A stretch of 64,000 nt of DNA from Candidatus Merdivicinus intestinigallinarum (GCA_018713335.1 DVOW01000025.1:110457-174456), one strand, 5' to 3'; positions 23,388 to 32,449 are shown, counted from the first letter of the stretch. The notes: generated by a model from the sequence alone, not told the origin. Numbers and translations: made by a program.

Positions 23388-23821
23388 TCACTTACCGGGT
23401 CATGGAAGAAGGGGACATCGACCGGGTCGTCCCCTTTTATATGGAATATTATAACACCCACGACGGCGACGGGTGGACCCATGAAACCACCTACCGCCGG
23501 ATCCACCAGGTGTGGAGCCGGGAGGATTCCTACTGCCTCCTGATGGAGGAGGACGGCGCGCCTATTGGCTTTGCCATGGGGTACTTGGAGCAGTTCCACG
23601 ACATTTCCGCCTACGACCTGGCGGAGATCGTGGTGGACGGCCGGTACCAGGGCCGGGGCCTTGGAACCCGGCTTATGGCGGAGCTGGAACGGCGGGTGAA
23701 GGAACTGGGGGCGTCCATGGTCCAGCTTTTGGCGGTGAACGACGAGATGCACCGCCATTTTTACGGAAAGCTGGGCTACAAGGACGCGGTTAACCTGGTT
23801 ATCAAAGGCAAGTGGCTGTAA
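23384..23821 (+). CDS. GNAT family N-acetyltransferase
   Basis: 145 residues. A Gcn5-related acetyltransferase that would move an acetyl group from acetyl-CoA to an unidentified amine. The acetyl-CoA-binding A motif is LAEIVVDGRYQGRGLGTRLM (Q-x-x-G-x-G/A near residues 85-95); motif B region KELGASMVQLLAVNDEMHRH and FYGKLGYKDAVNLVI follow. ATG overlaps the trmFO stop by 4 bases, so it is translationally coupled. The substrate cannot be predicted. Confidence 0.85.
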   Translation: MITYRVMEEGDIDRVVPFYMEYYNTHDGDGWTHETTYRRIHQVWSREDSYCLLMEEDGAPIGFAMGYLEQFHDISAYDLAEIVVDGRYQGRGLGTRLMAELERRVKELGASMVQLLAVNDEMHRHFYGKLGYKDAVNLVIKGKWL

Positions 23822-23848
23822 AAAAATAAAAAGCAGGGAGTGGACAGC

Positions 23849-24856
23849 ATGAAAATTATTGTAGACGGCTTCGGCGGGGACAACGCGCCCTTGGCGGTGC
23901 TGCAGGGCTGTGAATTGGCGGTGAAGGAATACGGCGTGGAAATCGTCGTCACTGGGGACCAGGAAACTTTGAAGAAAACCGCCCAGGAAAACGGCATTTC
24001 TTTGGAGCACATCTCCTTCCACCACGCGCCCTCTGTGATCACCATGGAGGACGAGCCCACCTCCATCCTCAAGGAAAAGGCGGACTGCTCTATGGCGGCG
24101 GCCTTCCAGCTGGTGAAGGATGGCAAAGGGGACGCCTTTGTCAGCGCCGGGAATACCGGGGCCATTTTGGTAGGGGCCACCTTCCTGCTGAAACGCATCA
24201 AAGGGGTCAAACGGGCGGCTTTGGCCAGCGTCATCCCCACGGCGACAGGCTGCTACCTGCTCATGGACTGCGGGGCCAACGTGGAGTGCCGGCCGGAGAT
24301 CCTCACCCAGTTTGGGGTCATGGGCAGCCTTTATATGAAAAAAGTCATGAAAACGGCCAATCCCAAGGTGGGGCTCATCAACATCGGCTCCGAGGAAACC
24401 AAGGGCGGGGAGCTGCAAATCGCGGCCCTGGCCCAGATGAAGGAAGCCCCCATCAACTTTACCGGAAACGTGGAGGCCAGGGAACTGCCCAAAGGGGCGG
24501 TGGATGTGGCGGTGGCCGACGGCTTTACCGGCAACATCGTCCTGAAGCTCACCGAGGGTATGGGCTCCCTCATGTCAACAAAGCTCAAGGAGCTTTTCGG
24601 CGGCGCTGTGGGCAAGCTGGCCGGGGCGCTGGTCCTCAGCAAAATCAAGGCCCTGAAGAAGTCCATGGACTACACCGAATACGGCGGCGCGCCCCTTTTG
24701 GGCATTGCCCAGCCGGTCATCAAAGCCCACGGCAGCTCCAACCCCAAGGCCTTTAAAAACGCCATCCGCCAGGCTAGGGACTTTGCCCAGTCGGGGATGA
24801 TTGAGGAACTGGGGAACACCGTTTCTTCCATGAAAAAGCCGGAAAACGGCAACTGA
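23849..24856 (+). CDS. plsX: Phosphate acyltransferase PlsX
   Basis: 335 residues. It converts acyl-ACP to acyl-phosphate for phospholipid synthesis. The N-terminal MKIIVDGFGGDNAPLAVLQG is the PlsX opening, with SFHHAPSVITMEDEPTSILK, SAGNTGAILVGATFLLKR, ADGFTGNIVLKLTEGMGS and YGGAPLLGIAQPVIKAHGSS following. ATG 23849 is chosen over GTG 23840 because the GGGAG lies eight bases before it. An acpP gene normally follows plsX; here the next gene is rnc after 116 bases without acpP. The gap holds a GGGCGGG/CCCGCCC hairpin without a T-tract. Confidence 0.95.
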   Translation: MKIIVDGFGGDNAPLAVLQGCELAVKEYGVEIVVTGDQETLKKTAQENGISLEHISFHHAPSVITMEDEPTSILKEKADCSMAAAFQLVKDGKGDAFVSAGNTGAILVGATFLLKRIKGVKRAALASVIPTATGCYLLMDCGANVECRPEILTQFGVMGSLYMKKVMKTANPKVGLINIGSEETKGGELQIAALAQMKEAPINFTGNVEARELPKGAVDVAVADGFTGNIVLKLTEGMGSLMSTKLKELFGGAVGKLAGALVLSKIKALKKSMDYTEYGGAPLLGIAQPVIKAHGSSNPKAFKNAIRQARDFAQSGMIEELGNTVSSMKKPENGN

Positions 24857-24972
24857 GATTTGATAAGACAAAGGGCGGGCCATGCCCGCCCAAATGCGAA
24901 TGGACACGCGGCTCTTGATGCGTCTGGAAACCCGGTTTTCCCGGGGCATGAAGGGCGGCGCGGAGAAAGGAA

Positions 24973-25683
24973 ATGAGTATGCTATCAACGGAAAAATTAG
25001 AGGAATTGCAGCGGAAAATTGGCTACACCTTCCGCAACGACCAGCTCCTTTTGCAGGCGCTGACCCATTCTTCCTACGCAAACGAAGGGAAAAAACACGG
25101 CAAAAACAACGAACGCCTGGAATTTTTAGGGGATTCGGTGCTGTCGGTGATCGTGGCCCGGCATTTGTTTTTGACCTACCGGGACCTGCCGGAAGGGGAA
25201 CTCACGAACCTCCGGGCCAGCCTGGTCTGCGAAAAGGCCCTGGACGTTTTTGCCGCCCAGTTCGGCCTGGGGGAATACCTGCTTTTGGGCAAGGGCGAGG
25301 AAATGAACGGCGGCCGGGAACGGCCTTCCATCCTGGCCGACGCCTTTGAGGCGCTGCTGGCGGCCATTTATCTGGACGGCGGCTATGAGGCGGCCCAGAA
25401 ATTTGTCCTGGGCTTTATCCCGGAACAGCTGGACGTCAAAAAGAAGACTAAGCTCTCCGACTACAAAACCCCTCTCCAGGAGATTGTCCAGCAGAACAAA
25501 GAGGAGCGCATCGAGTATGTGCTGGTGGACGAGCAGGGCCCCGACCACGCCAAAACCTTTACTGTGGAAGTCCTGTTAAACTCCAATATCATCGGCAGAG
25601 GCCAGGGACGTTCCAAAAAACAGGCCGAGCAGAACGCCGCCCACGAGGCATTGAAGCTCATGGGCTATTACCAGGAGGACTGA
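24973..25683 (+). CDS. rnc: Ribonuclease III
   Basis: 236 residues. A double-strand-specific endoribonuclease that processes rRNA precursors and structured RNAs. The catalytic signature is NNERLEFLGDSVLSVIVARH near residues 45-64, with the second acidic site ILADAFEALLAAIYLDGGYE. The C-terminal double-stranded RNA-binding domain runs from DYKTPLQEIVQQNKEE to GRSKKQAEQNAAHEALKLMG. GGAAATGAGT around the ATG gives a usable ribosome-binding site (GAGAAAGGAA). It is followed after 2 bases by the radical SAM gene. The many hairpin repeats in this genome would be potential substrates. Confidence 0.96.
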   Translation: MSMLSTEKLEELQRKIGYTFRNDQLLLQALTHSSYANEGKKHGKNNERLEFLGDSVLSVIVARHLFLTYRDLPEGELTNLRASLVCEKALDVFAAQFGLGEYLLLGKGEEMNGGRERPSILADAFEALLAAIYLDGGYEAAQKFVLGFIPEQLDVKKKTKLSDYKTPLQEIVQQNKEERIEYVLVDEQGPDHAKTFTVEVLLNSNIIGRGQGRSKKQAEQNAAHEALKLMGYYQED

Positions 25684-25685
25684 CC

Positions 25686-26708
25686 GTGGCCTGCGTCAAG
25701 GCTGCCCACACCAATATCGCCTTTTTTATCCCTCACCGGGGATGCCCCCACCGCTGTTCCTTCTGCGACCAGCGGGCCATTTCCGGGGAAGGACACTTTC
25801 TCACCCCGGAAGCTGTGGGAGAGCAGTTAAAAGCGGCCTTTTCCCGGGATTTAAACCCGGAGTCCACGGAAATCGCCTTTTTCGGCGGCAGCTTCACCTG
25901 TCTGCCCCAAAGGGAAATGGAAGGCTTTTTGCAGGCGGCGTTTCCCTATGTCCAGTCCGGGAAATGCCGGGGAATCCGGGTTTCCACCCGGCCCGACGGC
26001 ATCAGCAAGCCCATTTTGGACCTCCTCAGCCGGTATGGGGTGACGGCTATTGAACTGGGGGCCCAAAGCCTGGATGACAAGGTGCTTCAAATAAACGGCC
26101 GGGGCCATACAGCGGAGGACGTCCGGACAGCGTCGGAGGAGATCCGGCGGTATCCGGGAAATCCCTTTTCCCTAGGGCTGCAAATCATGACCGGCCTGCC
26201 CGGGGAGGATGAGCAAAGCCGGGAACTGACCCAAAAAGCGGCGCTTTCCATCCATCCGGACACCCTGCGCCTTTACCCCACAGTGGTAATCCGTGGGACG
26301 GAGCTGGCCCGATGGATGGAGGAGGGGAATTATCGCCCGCCTGATTTGGAGGAAACCGTGGCCTTCGCGGCCCCCATGCTGGAACGGTACGAAAAGGCCG
26401 GCATCCGGATCATCCGGGCGGGGCTCCACGCCAGCCGGGAACTGGAAGCGGAAATGCTGGGGGGAGCCTACCACCCGGCCTTCCGGGAACTCTGCCAGTC
26501 GGAGCTGTTCCGGCGGAAGCTGGAAAAGGCTCTGGCCGGACAGCCCAAAGGGAAGGGGATTTTAACCGTCCATCCCCGGTTCGTATCCATAGCCGTCGGG
26601 CAGAAGCGGAAAAACCTCCTTTGGGCGGAAAAACAGGGATACTCCTTCAAAATCCGCACAGATGAAACCCTGGAACCGGGAGAATTTAAGCTGAATTTAG
26701 AAAATTAA
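25686..26708 (+). CDS. Elp3-like radical SAM protein
   Basis: 340 residues, GTG start with AGGAGG inside the end of rnc. The cluster-binding motif is RGCPHRCSFCDQ (CxxxCxxC, Cys20/24/27), followed by IAFFGGSFTCLP (the GGE-like SAM-binding motif of Elp3-type proteins), VSTRPDGISKPIL and AIELGAQSLDDKVL. The C-terminal part has IRAGLHASRELEAEMLGGAY, HPAFRELC and VHPRFVSIAVGQKRKN. No acetyltransferase domain is present. A homologue between rnc and smc is common in Clostridia; its reaction is not established to my knowledge. The end runs into repeat copy F. Confidence 0.85.
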   Translation: MACVKAAHTNIAFFIPHRGCPHRCSFCDQRAISGEGHFLTPEAVGEQLKAAFSRDLNPESTEIAFFGGSFTCLPQREMEGFLQAAFPYVQSGKCRGIRVSTRPDGISKPILDLLSRYGVTAIELGAQSLDDKVLQINGRGHTAEDVRTASEEIRRYPGNPFSLGLQIMTGLPGEDEQSRELTQKAALSIHPDTLRLYPTVVIRGTELARWMEEGNYRPPDLEETVAFAAPMLERYEKAGIRIIRAGLHASRELEAEMLGGAYHPAFRELCQSELFRRKLEKALAGQPKGKGILTVHPRFVSIAVGQKRKNLLWAEKQGYSFKIRTDETLEPGEFKLNLEN

Positions 26709-26780
26709 AGTTTTCGTCCACCTTGTTTTATGTCGTGAACAAGTTCACGACCGGTGGTGGGATTGGTTTCCCATTGAGAT
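26702..26780 (-). repeat. Hairpin-mosaic repeat, copy F (short)
   Basis: Reverse-oriented fragment matching the end of copy E: CCACC...GGTGG with the inner stem GTCGTGAAC/GTTCACGAC (26732-26751) and the end ACGAAAACTTT overlapping the last bases of the upstream gene. It sits in the 117-base gap before smc. Confidence 0.75.
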
Positions 26781-26825
26781 AGATGGAATCTTTTCAGAAA
26801 AACCCTTTTGAGAAAGGATTTTTGG

Positions 26826-29800
26826 ATGTTTTTAAAATCATTGGAAATGCAGGGCTTTAAGTCCTTCCCTGATAAAACGGTGGTGCGCTTCAACAAGGGC
26901 CTGACGGCGGTGGTTGGCCCCAACGGAAGCGGCAAAAGCAATTTAAGCGACGCCATCCGCTGGGTACTGGGGGAAACCTCCAGCAAAACCCTCCGGGGCG
27001 AAAAAATGGAGGACGTCATTTTCTTAGGCACCTCCACCCGGAAGCCCCAGGGCTTTGCCGCCGTTTCTCTGACCTTCGACAACGCCGACCGGTTTTTGTC
27101 CGTGGACGCGGACGAAGTGACCATCACCCGGCGGTATTACCGTTCCGGGGAAAGCGAATACCAAATCAACGGCGCGGACGTGCGCTTAAAGGATATCAAC
27201 GAGCTGTTCATGGACACCGGCCTGGGACGGGACGGCTATTCCATGATCGGCCAGGGCAAGATCGCCGAGATCATCAGCTCCCGTCCTTCCCAGCGGCGGG
27301 AGATTTTTGAGGAAGCGGCGGGAATTTCCAAATACCGTTACCGCAAGGCCGAGGCGGAACGGAAGCTTTCCGCCGCTGAGGAGAACCTGGTGCGCCTTTA
27401 CGACATCCTTTCCGAACTGGAAGGCCGGGTGGAGCCATTGCGGGTCCAGTCGGAAAAAGCCAAGGAGTTTCTGGAGCTTTCCGGCCGCAAAAAGGCCTTG
27501 GAGATATCCCTGTGGCTCCTGGATTTGGAAAAATCCAGAAAGGCTTTGGAATCCCAGCAGGAAAAATACCTGCTGGCCAAGGGGGAGGACGAACGCCTTT
27601 CCAGAGAGCAGGAGGCCGCCGAAGGCCGCATCCAGGAGGCTTATTCCCGAATGCAGTCCTGCCTGACCCGGGCCGATGAGTTCCAGACCCTGCGGCAGAA
27701 TTTACAGGCCCGGATCGCCCAGCTTAATCAGGACGAGGCCGTCCGGAAAAACGACGTCATCCACAACCAGGAAACCCTGGGCCGCTTAAACGAGGAGCTT
27801 TCCTCCCTGGAGGCCGGGGAATCCCGCCGGGCCGAGGAACTGCGCCTGTTGGAGGAGGACGCCAGATCCGCGGAAGAACAGCGGGCTATGCTGGTTTCCA
27901 AAACGGAGGAAAAGCGGGCGGAACTCTCCAAACTGTCGGCGGAGCAGAGCGATTACGCCGGCCGGATGGAGGAAACCAACCAGGAGGCCAACCGGGTGGC
28001 TCTGGAAATCTCCCGGAACAATATGCTGGTATTGACCCAGGAAAACGCCGCCGCCGACGAGGAAACCCGGTTGAACGCCTATCTCCACGAGCTGGAAACC
28101 CTGGACACCCGTTCCCAGACAGAGCAGGAAACCTTAGTGGAAATCGACGGGCTGCTAAAAGAGATCGCCGCCCGGCAGGAATCCCTGGAAAATGCCGCCA
28201 AGGGCTGCCAGATGAAGCTGGACAGCCGGAAAAAGCGGATGGAGGAAGCCCGCCAGAACCAGCAGGCCATGGACCTGGCCGTTAAAGAAAAGCTCCAGCG
28301 GGCAAAGCTTCTGCAGGACCTGGAGCAGAGCATGGAAGGCTTTCAGTACAGCGTCAAGGCGGTGATGAAGGCTGCCAAAAACGGCGTTTTACGGGGTATC
28401 CAGGGCACTGTTGCCCAGCTTTTAAACGTAAAGCCGGAGTATTCCGTTGCTTTGGAAACCGCCCTGGGCGGCGCGCTGCAGAACATCGTGGTGACAGACG
28501 CGGGAGCCGCCAAGGCGGGCATCCGCTACTTATCCTCCCAGAGGGCCGGGCGGGCCACCTTCCTGCCCGTCAGCGAAATCAAGGGGGGCAATGTCCTTCA
28601 CGAGCCGGGCCTTTCCGAGGAACCCGGTTTTGTGGCAGCCGCGTCGGAGCTGGTGGAATACGACCCGGCCTATACCGGCATCGTCCGGTTCTTGCTGGGG
28701 CGCATCGCCGTGGCGGAGGATTTGGACGCCGCGTCCTCCATCGCCAAGCGGTACGGCTACAAATTCCGGGTGGTCACCCTGGACGGCCAGCAGGTCAACG
28801 TGGGGGGCAGCTTCACCGGCGGCTCCGCCGCCAAAAATCAGGGCATTCTGAGCCGGAAAAACGAAGTGGCCGCCTTACAGCAGGAGGCGAAAGCCCTTCA
28901 GATGGAAAAGCAGAGGGCCGACGCCAGAGCCGAGGAGATCTCCCGGGAGCTGGCGGCCCTAAATGCCCAGTTAGAAGGCATCCGGGCGGAGCAGGCTACG
29001 GCCAGAGAGGACCGGATCCGCTTTGAAGGGGAGCTTGCCCGGGGAAAACAGAGCCGGGAGCAGATGGCTTCCCGCAAGGCCCAGCTGGAAAAGCAGAAGG
29101 AGCAGAGCGCCCGCAAGGCGGAGGAATGCCGGAACGAGGCGGAAAAGGCCCGGCAGAGGTTATCCGAACTGGAAACCGAGGCCGCCCGCATCCGGGAAGC
29201 ATTGGCCGCCTTCCAGGGCAGCCGGGACACCCTTTCGGAACGCCGGGACGCCATTTTGGAGGAGATCTCCGATTTGAGCCGCCAGGAAATCGCCGCCCAG
29301 AAGGATCTGGAAAATATCAGGCGGCGCATGGATGAAATGAAGGCCAGCCAGTTAAGCGGCGAGGACCGGAAGGCCCGTTTGCTGGAAGAAATCAGCAAAA
29401 CCAAGTCCGACGGACAGAATTTGGAAGAATCCATCCGTTCCATCCGGGAGGAAGCGGAAAAATCCGCCCTTCAGGTGACAGAATATGAGGAGAAGGGCAG
29501 GCAGATGATCGCCCTCCGGCAGGAGATCGAGGGGGAAACCACCCGTTTCCGGCAGGAGGAACGGGAAATCTCCGCCCAGAAGGAGCGTAACGCCGGGGAA
29601 TTGGCCCGCCTGGAGGAACAGCGGCTGTCTGTTCAGAAGGACTACGACCAGATTATCCACCGGCTCATGGACGAGTACGAAATGACCCGGTCCGAGGCCC
29701 AGGCCGAAGCCATCCCCATCGAAGACAAGGGGGCGGCCCAGCAGGAGCTTTTGTCCCTGAAAAACCGCATCCGGGGCCTTGGCAGCGTCAATTTGGGGGC

Positions 29801-30413
29801 CATTGAGGAATACAAGGAGGTGCTGGAACGCTACACCTTCTTGAAAGAACAGGTGGACGACGCCGCCGGTTCCAAGGCGGAGCTGGAAAAGCTCATCGCC
29901 CAGCTGACCGCGGACATGGAACGGATCTTCACCGAAAATTTCAGCCAGATCAACGGCCACTTCCAGCGGATCTTCACCGAGCTGTTCGGCGGGGGCAAGG
30001 CCTGCCTGTCCCTCACCGACCCGGAGGACGTGCTGTCTTCCGGCGTGGAGATCTCCGTCCAGCCTCCCGGGAAGATCATCAAGAACCTGGAGGCCCTGTC
30101 CGGCGGGGAACAGTCTTTTGTGGCTATCGCCATTTACTTCGCCATTTTGAAGGTCCGGCCCTCGCCCTTCTGCGTCCTGGACGAGATCGAGGCGGCGCTG
30201 GACGATGTCAACGTGGTCAAATACGCCAGTTTTTTACGGGTTATGAGCGACAAAACCCAGTTTATCCTCATCACCCACCGCCGGGGCTCCATGGAGGAGG
30301 CGGACGTCCTGTACGGCGTCACCATGCAGGAGCAGGGGGTTTCCAAACTCCTGGAACTGAACGTTTCCGAAATCGCCGGGCGGATGGCCGAGCTGGAAAA
30401 CCAATCGCAATAA
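26826..30413 (+). CDS. smc: Chromosome segregation ATPase SMC
   Basis: 1195 residues, standard SMC length. The N-terminal ATPase half starts MFLKSLEMQGFKSFPDKTVV with Walker A VVGPNGSGKSNLSDAIRWVL and the Q-loop region GYSMIGQGKIAEIIS. Two long coiled coils (about 165-500 and 660-1000) flank a hinge (VLRGIQGTVAQLLNVKPEYS to VNVGGSFTGGSA). The C-terminal half has the signature LSGGEQSFVAIAIYFAILKV and Walker B PFCVLDEIEAALDD. The signature differs from the more common LSGGERALTA form. ATG 26826 is seven bases after GAAAGGA; the upstream TTG at 26808 overlaps that site. ftsY follows 12 bases later, the usual rnc-smc-ftsY order. Confidence 0.97.
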   Translation: MFLKSLEMQGFKSFPDKTVVRFNKGLTAVVGPNGSGKSNLSDAIRWVLGETSSKTLRGEKMEDVIFLGTSTRKPQGFAAVSLTFDNADRFLSVDADEVTITRRYYRSGESEYQINGADVRLKDINELFMDTGLGRDGYSMIGQGKIAEIISSRPSQRREIFEEAAGISKYRYRKAEAERKLSAAEENLVRLYDILSELEGRVEPLRVQSEKAKEFLELSGRKKALEISLWLLDLEKSRKALESQQEKYLLAKGEDERLSREQEAAEGRIQEAYSRMQSCLTRADEFQTLRQNLQARIAQLNQDEAVRKNDVIHNQETLGRLNEELSSLEAGESRRAEELRLLEEDARSAEEQRAMLVSKTEEKRAELSKLSAEQSDYAGRMEETNQEANRVALEISRNNMLVLTQENAAADEETRLNAYLHELETLDTRSQTEQETLVEIDGLLKEIAARQESLENAAKGCQMKLDSRKKRMEEARQNQQAMDLAVKEKLQRAKLLQDLEQSMEGFQYSVKAVMKAAKNGVLRGIQGTVAQLLNVKPEYSVALETALGGALQNIVVTDAGAAKAGIRYLSSQRAGRATFLPVSEIKGGNVLHEPGLSEEPGFVAAASELVEYDPAYTGIVRFLLGRIAVAEDLDAASSIAKRYGYKFRVVTLDGQQVNVGGSFTGGSAAKNQGILSRKNEVAALQQEAKALQMEKQRADARAEEISRELAALNAQLEGIRAEQATAREDRIRFEGELARGKQSREQMASRKAQLEKQKEQSARKAEECRNEAEKARQRLSELETEAARIREALAAFQGSRDTLSERRDAILEEISDLSRQEIAAQKDLENIRRRMDEMKASQLSGEDRKARLLEEISKTKSDGQNLEESIRSIREEAEKSALQVTEYEEKGRQMIALRQEIEGETTRFRQEEREISAQKERNAGELARLEEQRLSVQKDYDQIIHRLMDEYEMTRSEAQAEAIPIEDKGAAQQELLSLKNRIRGLGSVNLGAIEEYKEVLERYTFLKEQVDDAAGSKAELEKLIAQLTADMERIFTENFSQINGHFQRIFTELFGGGKACLSLTDPEDVLSSGVEISVQPPGKIIKNLEALSGGEQSFVAIAIYFAILKVRPSPFCVLDEIEAALDDVNVVKYASFLRVMSDKTQFILITHRRGSMEEADVLYGVTMQEQGVSKLLELNVSEIAGRMAELENQSQ

Positions 30414-30425
30414 GGAGGAATTGCC

Positions 30426-31331
30426 ATGGGATTTTTTGATAAGATTAAGCAGGGGCTGCAAAAAACCAAGGACGCCATGATGAAGCAGGTGGAATCGGTC
30501 ATCCACTCCTTCACCAAGGTGGACGACGAGTTTTTGGAGGAATTGGAGGAGATCCTCATCATGTCCGATATGGGGGCCCAGACCTCTGAGGACATCTGCG
30601 CGAAACTCCGGGAGGAGATCAAGCGCACCGGCAAAAACGATACCGCCGAGGTAAAAGAGATGCTCAAAGGCATTATCGCCGATATGCTCCGGGAGGAGAC
30701 CCCCTTCAAGCTGGAAACCAAGCCCTCCATCGTCTTTGTCATCGGCGTCAACGGTGCCGGGAAAACCACCACCATCGGCAAAATGGCCGCCAATTACAAG
30801 GCCCAGGGCAAGAAGGTGCTGGTTGCGGCGGCGGACACCTTCCGGGCCGCGGCCATCGACCAGCTGGAGATCTGGACCCAGCGCAGCGGCGTGGACATTG
30901 TGAAGCACAAAGAGGGGGCCGACCCGGCGGCGGTAGTGTACGACTCCATTGAAGCGGCTTTCGCCAGAGGGACGGACATCCTGCTCATCGACACCGCCGG
31001 ACGGCTCCACAACAAGAAAAACCTCATGGCGGAGCTGGGCAAGATGTTCCGCATTGTGAGCCAGAAGGCGGAAGGCTGCGACGTGGAGGTGCTGCTGGTT
31101 CTGGACGCCACCACCGGCCAGAATGCCGTCAACCAGGCGGAGCAGTTCAAGGAAGCGGCCAACATCACCGGCATCGTGCTGACCAAGCTGGACGGCACAG
31201 CCAAGGGCGGCATTGTGGTTTCCATCAAGAACCAGCTGGGGCTGCCGGTGCGGTTTGTGGGCGTGGGCGAAAAGATCGACGATTTGCAGGAATTTGTGCC
31301 GGAGGATTTCGTGGAAGCCTTGTTCGAATAG
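30426..31331 (+). CDS. ftsY: Signal recognition particle receptor FtsY
   Basis: 301 residues, NG domains only, without the long acidic A domain seen in proteobacteria. GTPase motifs: VFVIGVNGAGKTTTIGKMA (G1), DTFRAAAIDQL, LIDTAGRLHNKKNLM (G3), TKLDGTAKGGIVVS (G4 region), and FVGVGEKIDDLQEF at the end. It receives ribosome-SRP complexes at the membrane. AAGGAGGA precedes the ATG. The stop is followed at once by a hairpin GCGGGGTAACCCCGC and the GTCAGCAAGC repeat. Confidence 0.97.
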   Translation: MGFFDKIKQGLQKTKDAMMKQVESVIHSFTKVDDEFLEELEEILIMSDMGAQTSEDICAKLREEIKRTGKNDTAEVKEMLKGIIADMLREETPFKLETKPSIVFVIGVNGAGKTTTIGKMAANYKAQGKKVLVAAADTFRAAAIDQLEIWTQRSGVDIVKHKEGADPAAVVYDSIEAAFARGTDILLIDTAGRLHNKKNLMAELGKMFRIVSQKAEGCDVEVLLVLDATTGQNAVNQAEQFKEAANITGIVLTKLDGTAKGGIVVSIKNQLGLPVRFVGVGEKIDDLQEFVPEDFVEALFE

Positions 31332-31508
31332 CGGGGTAACCCCGCTGATAAAGTCAGCAAGCTTGCTTGATGACGCGGCGCGGCCGCACAGCATCGCACC
31401 AACCGCTGGTACGGCTCGATAAACTCGCCGATTCGCTAATTTTGGTTTTCTATCGTGGTTTTTGTAGGGGCCGTCGTGAATTTATTCACAACAGTCGCCC
31501 GGCCCGCG
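31332..31508 (+). repeat. Repeat element after ftsY
   Basis: GCGGGGTAACCCCGC (31332-31346), then AAGTCAGCAAGCTTGCTTGA and GACGCGGCGCGGCCGCACAG (from 31351), a variable AT-rich middle and a nested GTAGGGGC hairpin containing GTGAAT/ATTCAC. The same head occurs at 14311 and 41760, each time directly behind a gene's 3' end. The hairpin GCGGGGT/ACCCCGC may act as a terminator-like structure for ftsY but lacks a T-tract. Confidence 0.8.
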
Positions 31509-31563
31509 TAAAATGTCAGAACATCCCGCAGGAATCGAAACAATACAGAGAGGAATGACAAAT

Positions 31564-31878
31564 ATGGCCAAAGCCTTAAAAATCGCGGGAATCGTTTCCG
31601 GAATCCTGGCCGCTGTTTGGGCGGTTCTGGCCTGGGGGCCGTGGGTTTCCCTGTTCTGGTCCATGAAGGTAGAACCGGTTCTGTCAAAAATCATCCCTGG
31701 CGGGGCCACATATGAAACGGTTGAAATGGTCGTGACAACCGGTCAGGCGTCCGTTAGCTGGCTGGACTACGCAGTCTTTGGGATAGAACTGGCCATGCCG
31801 CTGATTCTGGCGGCGGTTTCAATCGCCTGTTTCCTCATCCGGAGAAAGCTTCTGAAAAAGGGAGAGAGCCATGAATAA
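31564..31878 (+). CDS. Small two-span membrane protein, tandem paralogue 1
   Basis: 104 residues. N-terminal membrane span MAKALKIAGIVSGILAAVWA, a middle segment of about 45 residues (EPVLSKIIPGGATYETVEMV), and a C-terminal span AMPLILAAVSIACFLIRRKL ending LKKGESHE. Both ends match the next two genes almost exactly while the middle differs and lacks the ADGPTS motif they carry. ATG 31564 is 10 bases after GAGAGG; ATG 31555 is too close. The last 8 bases overlap the next start (ATGAATAA). No known family is recognised; the triplication suggests recent duplication. Confidence 0.75.
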   Translation: MAKALKIAGIVSGILAAVWAVLAWGPWVSLFWSMKVEPVLSKIIPGGATYETVEMVVTTGQASVSWLDYAVFGIELAMPLILAAVSIACFLIRRKLLKKGESHE

Positions 31879-32152
31879 GGGAAAAGCCTTAAAAATCGCG
31901 GGGATTGTTTCCGGAATCCTCGCCATGGCCTGGGCGGCGCTGTCTGTGAAAGCTGGCTTCTGGCCTTTCCGGTCAATCAGGGTCATGGGCCAGGCAGACG
32001 GTCCCACGTCAGTTTTTGTCGCTTATATAGGGGAAGGCGCTCGGGTGATGTCCTGGATGATCAGAGCCATACCGCTGATTTTGGCGGCGGTTTCGATTGC
32101 CTGCTTTCTCATCCGGAAAAAGCTTCTGAAAAAGGGAGAGAGCCATGAATAA
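31871..32152 (+). CDS. Small two-span membrane protein, tandem paralogue 2
   Basis: 93 residues: MNKGKALKIAGIVSGILAMA, a short outer loop with VMGQADGPTSVFVAYIGEGA, and RAIPLILAAVSIACFLIRKK ending LKKGESHE. The loop motif G-x-A-D-G-P-T-S-x-F-V resembles the ADGPTAI stretch of beta subunits of Na+-translocating decarboxylases (OadB/GcdB family), although the rest of that protein is absent. It overlaps its neighbours by 8 bases on each side through the same junction sequence, so the junction was duplicated with the gene. Confidence 0.75.
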   Translation: MNKGKALKIAGIVSGILAMAWAALSVKAGFWPFRSIRVMGQADGPTSVFVAYIGEGARVMSWMIRAIPLILAAVSIACFLIRKKLLKKGESHE

Positions 32153-32444
32153 GGGAAAAGCCTTAAAAATCGCAGGAATTATTTCCGGACTTCTCGCCGT
32201 TGTCTGGGCAGTTTTAGACTGGGGACTAACTCTTGTTTTTTGGATAAAAACGAAAGTGATACAGTCCCACGCGTCCATCGGGATTATCGGCAGCGCGGAC
32301 GGCCCAACAAGTATTTATGTAGCCGATCTAGGCGGAGGCGGGCAGGTAATGTCCTGGATGATCCGGGCTATGCCGCTGATATTGGCGGCGGTTTCGATCG
32401 CCTGCTTTCTCATCCGGAAAAAGATTTTGAAAAAAGGGGAATAA
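32145..32444 (+). CDS. Small two-span membrane protein, tandem paralogue 3
   Basis: 99 residues: MNKGKALKIAGIISGLLAVV, a loop ASIGIIGSADGPTSIYVADL that carries the fullest form of the decarboxylase-beta-like motif (IGII-G-x-ADGPT), and AMPLILAAVSIACFLIRKKI ending LKKGE. It stops 5 bases before the rdgB start, so it is probably co-transcribed with it. Basic residues at both ends suggest both termini lie in the cytoplasm and the motif loop outside. Function unknown. Confidence 0.75.
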   Translation: MNKGKALKIAGIISGLLAVVWAVLDWGLTLVFWIKTKVIQSHASIGIIGSADGPTSIYVADLGGGGQVMSWMIRAMPLILAAVSIACFLIRKKILKKGE

Positions 32445-32449
32445 CATAG

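Noticed and set aside
24873-24892. Terminator after plsX
   Set aside because: GGGCGGG/CCCGCCC is strong but has no T-tract, and rnc follows closely.
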